Shown piece by piece: positions 57,171 through 64,000 of a stretch of DNA of 64,000 nucleotides. Position numbers and translations under genes: made by a program. A model generated the notes under the pieces. It saw only the letters and a program-made list of their open reading frames with translations. It did no database searches and had not been told where the DNA came from. Every line of letters starts with the position of its first letter. Position 1 is the first letter of the stretch. The stretch comes from Acestrorhynchus altus (taxonomy: Eukaryota > Chordata > Actinopteri > Characiformes > Acestrorhynchidae), in NCBI GenBank assembly GCA_034509495.1, contig CM067522.1, positions 627,331-691,330 of the forward strand, written 5' to 3'.

Positions 57171-58621
57171 TTCCCTTTCAGTGCAGTAATCAGTCAGTTA
57201 ATCGCTGAATTGCCCTCCATGCCTGTATGGGGCGCTCACGAGCAGAACATACCTTTGGTCTCGCCGCGCGGCTGTAACGGGCTGTGTTGACGTGAGTGCT
57301 GCTGGTTCAGTGGTGTTTATTTCTCTCCGCAGATGCACAGAAGTTCAAGGTGAAGTTTGACGAATGCAAAGAGGAGGTCCGAAAATCTCTGGAAGGTAAG
57401 ACCACGCGATGCCCTCCCCCTCCCCCGCCTTCCTCTGCAGACTCACTCTGTTTTGGGTCGCCTCCACCGGCCCTGAACTTTTTCCGTCTGCTACAGTGAC
57501 CCGCAGAGCGCTCCACGCTGGTCCTTCTTTCTCAAGACCGACTCAGGTGTTCTCTGCTACATCTGTCAGCGCTGTTCTAACCATCGATCTCTCGAACTCT
57601 GTGAAGTGAGAAAGCTGAAGTCTGACCACTGAACTTCACAGGCTTTCGTGGATTTCATCAATGAAACGGCTTAATGTGGAAATAAAGAAATAAATATAGT
57701 AGCAGAATCTATGTCTGCTTATAAACAGCGCGGGATACGGGCTGAGCGATATATCGATATTTATATCTATATCGGGATATAAACAGAGCGGGATACGGGC
57801 TGAGCGATATATCGATATTTATATCTATATCGGGATATAAACAGCGGGATACGGGCTGAGCGATATATCGATATTTATATCTATATCGGGATATAAACGG
57901 AGCGGGATACGGGCTGATCGATATATCGATATTTATATCTATATCGGGATATAAATGGAGCGGGATACGGGCTGAGCGATATATCGATATTTATATCTAT
58001 ATCGGGATATAAACAGAGCGGGATACGGGCTGAGCGATATATCCATATTTATATCTATATCGAGATATAAACAGAGCGGCATACGGGCTGAGCGATATAT
58101 CCATATTTATATCTATATCGGGATATAAACAGAGCGGCATACGGGCTGAGCGATATATCGATATTTATATCTGTATCGGGATATAAACGGAGCGGGATAC
58201 GGGCTGAGCGATATATCCATATTTATATCTATATCGGGATATAAACGGAGCGGGATACGGGCTGAGCGATATATCGATATTTATATCTGTATCGGGATAT
58301 AAACGGAGCGGGATACGGGCTGAGCATATCGATATTTATATCTGTATCGGGATATAAACGGAGCGGGATACGGCGGCCTGTTATTTCAACTGGTCAGTTA
58401 ATGAAACTCACGATAAAGCAGCAGAAAGCCTTTTCATCGCGGAATCTGGGCGTCCAGTGCCATTAATAACGGTGATTGTCGATGTTGCAGGCTGTGGAGA
58501 CAACGCAGACAAAGTGGCGGAGAAACTGGAGGATCTCTCCGTAAAGGACGAGAAGACGAAGAGCTCTGAGGAGAAGAAGAGTGAGGGAGAGGAGAAGGAA
58601 GAAAAGAAGGAGGAGAAATGA
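53702..58621 (+). CDS. ranbp1: ranbp1 (Ran-binding protein 1), six coding exons
   Basis: RanBP1 is a cytoplasmic cofactor that binds Ran-GTP and assists RanGAP in nuclear export and spindle assembly. Coding exons are 53702-53716, 56213-56349, 56582-56739, 56949-57077, 57333-57395 and 58491-58621. All junctions are GT/AG and in frame, giving 210 residues against about 201 in human. The Ran-binding domain covers roughly 25-165, with [60 protein letters not shown] and PKPELLAIRFLNAENAQKF. The acidic N-terminal EEDEEELF lies before it. The tail is Lys/Glu-rich (about 175-210), including the DKVAEKLEDLSVKDE stretch that aligns with the RanBP1 export-signal region. The gene is intact and lies tail-to-head after atosb. 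Confidence 0.98.
53717..56212. other. ranbp1 intron 1
   Basis: GC-rich at the start, with 'gctaacggctaagctaacgg' repeats at about 54055-54090 and a roughly 90-bp unit ('cagtgactccataactacca cctc') repeated twice at 54640-54830. The rest is unique, with several short frames and no paired-splice exon. Confidence 0.5.
56213..56349 (+). CDS. ranbp1: ranbp1 coding exon 2
   Basis: The acceptor is TCTCTCCCGAAG. Encodes DTQDDHETTTDNVDDSNHDP and then FEPIVSLPEREVKTLEEDEE with the LFKM end split over the intron. Donor AAAT|GTGAGT. Confidence 0.97.
56582..56739 (+). CDS. ranbp1: ranbp1 coding exon 3 (Ran-binding domain)
   Basis: The acceptor is TTTTGGGTTCAG. Encodes [40 protein letters not shown] and LKICANHH. 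Donor CACA|GTGAGG. Confidence 0.97.
56949..57077 (+). CDS. ranbp1: ranbp1 coding exon 4 (Ran-binding domain)
   Basis: The acceptor is TGTGTGTTCAG. Encodes [20 protein letters not shown] and then HADFADEEPKPELLAIRFLN. The [11 protein letters not shown] motif is diagnostic of Ran-binding domains. Donor GAGA|GTGAGT. Confidence 0.97.
57131..57168. repeat. (CA)n microsatellite in ranbp1 intron 4
   Basis: About 19 CA units between ranbp1 exons 4 and 5. Confidence 0.95.
57333..57395 (+). CDS. ranbp1: ranbp1 coding exon 5
   Basis: The acceptor is TTTCTCTCCGCAG. Encodes AQKFKVKFDECKEEVRKSLE, ending the Ran-binding domain. Donor GAAG|GTAAGA. Confidence 0.95.
57723..58375. repeat. 59-bp x 11 tandem repeat with an internal palindrome, ranbp1 intron 5
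   Basis: Each unit reads 'aaacagagcgggatacgggc' + 'tgagcgatatatcgatattt' + 'atatctatatcgggatat'. ATATATCGATAT and ATATCTATATCGGGATAT are rich in self-complementary GATAT/ATATC pairs. Variation between units is low (cgat/ccat, cta/ctg). Confidence 0.93.
58491..58621 (+). CDS. ranbp1: ranbp1 coding exon 6 (terminal)
   Basis: The acceptor is GATGTTGCAG. Encodes GCGDNADKVAEKLEDLSVKD and a Glu/Lys-rich tail ending EEKKEEK, with TGA at 58619-58621. The charged tail is longer than in mammals. Confidence 0.96.
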
Positions 58622-58830
58622 GCCGCAGACGGCGCTCCTCTTTCTCTTGACCTGCAACACGTCTCCCTTTTCTACAATAGACTCTGAAATTTGGACACTT
58701 TTTTTTTTTTTTTTTTTTTTTTGGTTGAACTTTTTTTTATTTGTTGCCTCCTGACATCACAAGACCTTATTCACTTTAAAGTGTCCATTTCAATCATTGA
58801 AATAAACGCGTGAAAACAGGCCCCTTCCGA
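58622..58830 (+). other. ranbp1 3'UTR with poly(A) signal
   Basis: The 3'UTR contains an uninterrupted T tract of about 22 bases at 58701-58722 and the first AATAAA at 58801-58806. A (CA)n tract follows at once (58841-58887). Later AATAAA-like signals at about 59525 and 59582 could end longer transcripts. Confidence 0.6.
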
Positions 58831-58833
58831 CAC

Positions 58834-58840
<7 letters not shown>

Positions 58841-58880
<40 letters not shown>

Positions 58881-60837
58881 CACACACACAGACACAGCCC
58901 CCTCTCTCTGTCTCTTCCGGCTCCTCTGTGGGTTCTCCTGTCTTTTCTGGCCACCTCCATGCATCACCATGACCATGCTGTAAGACAAGGCTTTGTGCTA
59001 TGATCACGATTCCTACATTGGGTAACTTGTTTGTTTTTCTTTTGTACTCTACAGTAGCGGAGTGATATCCTGCGAATGGGTGAACACTGTTTATGGTGAA
59101 AGAACGTTGAATGAATGAGCAGGACGTGAGCTTAGAAGGTAAGCCTTGACCTTAAGGGGTTAAGGGGACGGGAGTGGTGTCGGACATTTGGGTTTAAAGG
59201 GATACTTCGTTTCTCAGACGAGCGTCTGTCTGACCGAGCTGTGTCGTACGATCTGTAAATCGTTTGACGCCGCTGAAACCTGCAGATTCAAAATAATACG
59301 ATGACGGCGAAGCCCGGGACAAATGCGCCCCTTGGTTGCCGTTGTTACGCGTTTTGAGTGTTTAGTTTTGTGGGTCAGCGCTGGTGTGACTGGATGAACT
59401 GACCTGATGGACACGTTGGAAAATGTTTATTCCTTTAAAAGGTGGCTGGATTTTTGAGGAGTGGAAAAAGGGATACGGGGGACGAAGGACGCTCTTCTTC
59501 GGTTAGCCGTTGAAGGAACTCTTAAATAAAATGAATAATTGAACCCAGGCCTGGCTGCTTTGTTTGCTTGAAAATCTCAGAAATAAAGATTGCTTCGCTT
59601 CGACGCCCTGCTTTCGACAAGGCCAGGTCCACAACATCCAGTTACGCGCCCAGCTCAAAACCGCTTCGTGAAAGCCACGCTGGTGAATTCATCACTGGTC
59701 ATTCCACTGGACGCGAGTCTGGAGTTTTGTAGTGCGGTTGATGCCGAGGGTGGTGGAGGAACGTGGGCTCAGGAGAGACGTTCTGTTACGAAGAGTTGCT
59801 CGGCGGATCGAACGTTCACAACCTGGCACTTTCATCCTTTTTTATTTGGAATAAATCTGCTTGATTTTCTCTTTTTCCTGTTTCCGGCATTCCCCGCTCG
59901 CTCGAGCTCTTTTGATAAAAGCAAATCAGGCATGTTGTCTTAACGTCGGCTTTCTGACCGACGAGTAAAACTCACATTTTATAGTGATAATAATGTTACG
60001 CACATTGTGATCAAGGGTTGTGAAGAAACCAAAATTAAAAACCTGATGCTTTATCCTTCACTCTTGTCCTCACTGGCCTGATGTTAATGTGTGTGATCAG
60101 TGTCTTTAATAATGTTTGGATTCTTTATACACGTGGAGTCCGCTGGACCCGGTGACCCGACGTCCCCACTGGTCTGGTTTTATGTTAAAGGTGATGAACT
60201 GGAAGCTTCAGCGCTGCAGTCACTGCATTTACACAGACATGAACGTAATGAACGAATTAACGTAGAAACACAAAGACTTCACTGTCAAGGACACATTTAA
60301 TATATCAGTGTTTTATATATTTAAATGTAAAATAACCAGACAAATATTCAGAATTCAAAAATCACACACACACACACACACATATTGCATGCCTAGTAAG
60401 ATCAGTGATACTCAACCCGTTTTGCAGGTTTTCCAGCTACAAAGAAGGCAGAGGTCTGTGATTGTCGGAAACTGAAACAGAATCTAATTAAAATCTAGAA
60501 AATCACGTTGATTTTTAAATCATTAATTTGCATTTTATTGCATGAAAAGTATTTGATAAAACACAAAACAACTTAATGTTTACTGCAGACACCTTTGCAA
60601 TTACAGAGGTCAAAAATTCTATTTTGTGCTCATCTGACCACATGATCTTCACCCATGCCTCCTTCATCATCCAGATGGTGAACTTTAACTGTACTCTTAT
60701 CTCCACCTCCACAGTCCTCATTTACCGCCACTGTAATGTTAATTCATGAATATGTACATAATGAAGAAATACAGGAACGTCCCGAAATAAACTGTGTTCA
60801 TGTTATAATATTTGCTATTAATGTTATAGTGCATAAA

Positions 60838-60897
<60 letters not shown>

Positions 60898-60931
60898 GAG
60901 TAATAATACTAATGAAATATTATATGAATAG

Positions 60932-60975
<44 letters not shown>

Positions 60976-60990
60976 AGTAACAGAGCTGGG
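58841..60990. other. Region between ranbp1 and the right-hand gene
   Basis: (CA)n at 58841-58887 and 60363-60382. A minus-strand frame at 60515-60721 has KIMWSDEHKIEF, like the Tc1 motif before the catalytic core, within decayed DNA. (AT)n at 60842-60894 and (TAA)n at 60939-60974. Otherwise unique. Confidence 0.5.
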
Positions 60991-61214
60991 TTTTCAGGGC
61001 GGAACCTTCGTGCGCTGCTCTGCGGCTCGTGTTTCAGGTCGGTCGCTTCGAGTCCCGGAACCCAAACAGCCACGTAGCTGCAGTTCAGACTCAGGTTCGT
61101 GTTTGCTGTCTTTTCTGCTTTAATTCGATTTATTTGGACCGTTTTTGGGGTTCGGACTCGAGTCCAGTACAGCGGACCGGACCGAATCTGATTCTCACTG
61201 TTTCTCTGCGCTTT

Positions 61215-61640
61215 ACATTAAGACAGAGGGACAGGGGGACATCCTGACTGAGACCAAACACACCGCTTTATTCTGAGTGTGTTCACATTAAGACAGAGGG
61301 ACAGGGGGACATCCTGACTGAGTCCAAACACACCGCTTTATTCTGAGTGTGTTCACATTAAGACAGCGGGACAGGGGGACATCCTGACTGAGTCCAAACA
61401 CACCGCTTTAATCCTAGTGTGTTCACACACAGGGGGACATCCTGACTGAGACCAAACACACTGCTTATTCTGAGGTGTTCACATTAAGACAGAGGACATC
61501 CTGGATCAAGAGACCAAACACACCGCTTTCTTATTCTCTGGAGTGTGTTCACATTAAGACAGAGGGATCCTGACTGGAGAACAAACACACCGCTTTATTC
61601 TCTGAGTGTGTTCACATTAAGACAGAGGGACATCCTGACT
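61215..61640. repeat. 70-bp x 6 tandem repeat
   Basis: Units 'cattaagacagagggacagg' + 'gggacatcctgactgagacc' + 'aaacacaccgctttattctg' + 'agtgtgttca'. The left three are regular and the right ones shortened. Located just before the first exon of the right-hand gene. Confidence 0.9.
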
Positions 61641-61709
61641 TTAAATCACGGTTTATATTCGTATCTCCTCATTTTCTCCCTCTGGACTGTACGTTGTTCT
61701 CTGTTTCAG

Positions 61710-61944
61710 TCCCAGGTTTCAGGCAGATCCAGAACATCCACACCTTGATGACCATGTGGTGAGAGATCCCAGCCCACAGGTGTCCTCTCTTCTGTCCATG
61801 GATGCTGGTGCAGCATCTTCTCAGTTCAATCGAAGATGGAGGGTGGAAAAGAAGAGGCAGCCTGTCAGCCTGCCCTGCCCGCTGAAGGCCTCGCCTCAGA
61901 TGCTACAGGAGATCCTCAGACCTCACCTGAGAAAATCCCCAATG
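61710..61944 (+). CDS. Unidentified gene, exon with start codon (coding from 61836)
   Basis: The acceptor is GTTCTCTGTTTCAG. ATG at 61836 (GAAGATGG, good context) opens MEGGKEEAACQPALPAEGLA and runs to IPN plus one base before the donor AATG|GTGAGG. Joined to the exon at 63866 this frame stays open, while the longer frame starting at 61756 hits a stop in the next exon. The peptide is acidic, Ala/Pro-rich and probably disordered; I do not recognise it. By analogy with the human RANBP1 neighbourhood, trmt2a is one possibility, but nothing in these residues proves it. Confidence 0.55.
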
Positions 61945-62104
61945 GTGAGGTTCTGCTGCTCAAGACCCAGTGGAAGCCTGATGCGTCACGGCAGGTTTTG
62001 AGGGCTGAATAGTTCAGAATGAAGGTTCATAGATCTGTAGTTGACACTGATGTGCAGTTTAGAGTGGATACGAAATCAGAGCGAACACGGGAGGATTCAT
62101 GTTC

Positions 62105-62560
62105 GGAGTGGGCCACTGAAGGTCCGTGGGCTACCGAAGGGTCCGGTGGGCCATCGAAGGGTCCGGGGTGGGCCACTGAAGGGTCCGGGGTGGGCCACTG
62201 AAGGGTCCGGAGCGGGCCACTGAAGGGTCCGGAGCGGGCCACTGAAGGGTCCGGAGCGGGCCACTGAAGAGTTTGGAGCGGGCCACTGAAGGGTCCGGAG
62301 CGCCACCGAAGGGTCCGGAGCGGCTACTGAAGCGTCCGGAGCGGCTACCGAAGGTCCGGAGCGGCCACTGAAGAGTTTGGAGTGGCCACTGAAGGGTCCG
62401 GGGTGGGCCACGGAAGGGTCCGGAGCGGGCCACGGAAGGGTCCGGAGCGGGCCACGGAAGGGTCCGGAGCGGCCACTGCCAGTTTGGAGCGGCCACCAGC
62501 GTCCGAGCGGCCGAAGGGTCCGAGCGGCCACTGAAGGGTCCGGAGCGGCTCTTTACTCTC
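62105..62560. repeat. 22-bp GC-rich minisatellite
   Basis: About 20 copies of 'gggtccggagcgggccactg aa' with CpG-rich variants ('accgaagg', 'gtttggagc'), in the intron of the right-hand gene. Both strands stay open in several frames for this reason alone. Confidence 0.92.
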
Positions 62561-63865
62561 AACTGCAGGAAAGTCTAGAGTGAACAGTTCTCACTGAAAC
62601 TCTGTGCCGCTGTTCTCCTGTCAGTCGTAACTCCCTGCTTCCTCTGTCCCGTCACTTTGACCTGATCAGGCAGTGGGACTGGTTCCTCCACTCAGACACA
62701 CGGGCAGGAACATGACATGTAACGCAGATGTTTCAGGTACATTCACCATGATTAAACTACAGCAGTAATAACAGCGCTAATGTTAATACCATAATCTTGG
62801 TATTATTGAAAGGCAGTGGGTAGAACTGGGCACCAGGGAGCTCATTCGCGGTGTTTTCACAGCTGCCACTGTGTTACACAACTATCGCTACACGTGGGCT
62901 TTCAGGACTTTTTGGATCAGACAGTCGTTCGCTTGTACTGTAGATTTTTATCAGAGGATTCCCTCGGTTCATATTACACTGTACACTTTCATTGTGCATT
63001 AGCTCCATCTCTGAAGAGGTTTCTTGACCTATTCTCTTAAATCTGTCCTTATTCGTCCATCGCCCTGCTGTGAGCTCTTCAGGAGCTTATTTTGGACTAA
63101 CACTGTCTTTGGGGTTTGTTTTGGCCTAACTTCATTTTCAGGCTCCTGGACGTCTACGTCTATCCTTACTCTGTCCTTGGACTCCCGGATCTTTGCCAAG
63201 TATGCCTGTGTTATTGTGCTATGCTGTGGCTGCCAGGTTCAGGCTGACACAGTGTTGATCTGTCCCACCCTGGCAGCTGGACTGCATTTGTGTTTGATAC
63301 TCTACCGTCAGGAACCTGAGACACGTGTTGGCCTCACTCACCTTTGGGACACTGGACCATCGTTTATTTTAGAGCAGCCTGCCTTCAGCTTCTGCAATGC
63401 CTTATTGTGACAACCTGTCTTAGGGCCACTTGGGGTCAACTCTGCTACTTTGGGGTCCCGGACTATGTTGGACTGGACAGGCTGGACAGGGTCTTTGGGC
63501 CACTGGATTACATTAGTCTTTGGTTGAACCGATCTTCAGTTTCTTGGACTGTTTGTGGAAACTCGTTTGAAACTCCTGAACTGCATTTATTTATCTCGGT
63601 TGTGGACTATTTCTACTTTTGAGCTACCTCTTTGGGCTCTGGACAGGTTATGGACTTTGGGTGCCTTGATCAATAGACCAGGACCTTGATTACATCAGAG
63701 AAAAGCTGGTTTAGAAATCACAGACCCTGATGTGATTACGTTGACGTTCAGTAGAGCAGCCTGAAAGTCATAAAGATGATGGTTATACAGGACAAAACCC
63801 TGCAGATCATCTAAAAGTCCAAAATATCACGTTTCACAGTTAATATGACCTTGTATCTCCTGTAG
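62561..63865. other. Intron of the right-hand gene, no element identified
   Basis: Unique sequence of average GC. Frames at 62816-63622 contain no recognisable domain and no consistent acceptor/donor pairs. Confidence 0.4.
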
Positions 63866-64000
63866 GTCATGTCCGAGCGGAGCCGCTGGAGAACGGAGAG
63901 GCGTCGGAGCCTCCAGGACCTGCAGGGGACCCTGCCCGGCCCGATCCAGGTGTGGCCTCTTTCCCTCACAGCCTAGAGAAGCCAGACGGCTCTGCTCACA
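63866..64000 (+). CDS. Unidentified gene, second coding exon, cut by the window edge
   Basis: The acceptor is TATCTCCTGTAG. The frame continuing from the exon at 61836 reads GHVRAEPLENGEASEPPGPA and then a Pro/Asp-rich stretch to PHSLEKPDGSAH, open to the last base. Low-complexity acidic sequence; a folded domain would have to lie further right. Confidence 0.5.

Noticed and set aside
61756..61980. Longer frame starting at the ATG at 61756 in the first exon of the right-hand gene.
   Set aside because: When spliced at 61944 to 63866 it reaches a stop (TAG) within the next exon, while the 61836 frame remains open to the window end.

Overview
The window reads as nuclear DNA of a teleost fish. 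It has split genes with GT/AG introns, CpG-rich promoters, more than two dozen long (CA)n/(GT)n tracts, many minisatellites, and relics of Tc1/mariner, LINE and SINE families familiar from fish. Several of the short repeats (the 'tattgggacacc' and 'cactgctgtgtctgatccactcg' families) are ones I associate with otophysan fish such as characins and catfish. That placement is an inference, not a measurement.

Three genes can be named from their exons, and the start of a fourth is visible. (1) unc13b, minus strand: the first three coding exons lie at 21248-21269, 16652-16681 and 9332-9431 and join in frame into the N-terminal C2A domain of the ubMunc13-2 type. The rest of the gene lies left of the window. 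(2) atosb (fam214b), plus strand: a CpG-rich promoter and probable untranslated first exon at about 24350-24838, nine coding exons from 41741 to 49200, and a 3'UTR reaching poly(A) signals near 50975. (3) ranbp1, plus strand: six coding exons from 53702 to 58621, with a complete CRE upstream and AATAAA at 58801. (4) An unidentified plus-strand gene: two exons at 61710-61944 and 63866-end, running off the right edge.

unc13b and atosb are head to head, with about 3 kb between their promoters. Both human orthologues map to 9p13.3, so this linkage is old. Human RANBP1 is on 22q11, so its place directly downstream of atosb is not the human order. The window combines a synaptic vesicle priming factor, a putative nuclear regulator and a Ran-cycle cofactor. 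They look like neighbours, not a pathway.

Most of the remaining sequence is intronic or intergenic and dominated by tandem repeats: arrays of about 2.4, 1.9, 1.6, 1.4 and 1.1 kb plus many shorter ones, polypurine/polypyrimidine blocks, and transposon fragments. No CRISPR array, operon or prokaryotic feature is present. The best candidates for something undescribed are the tandemly duplicated Ser-Pro-rich coding block in atosb exons 1 and 2, two distant minisatellites built on the same 7-bp period, tandem repeats placed directly at atosb splice sites, and an inverted polypurine/polypyrimidine pair in unc13b intron 2.
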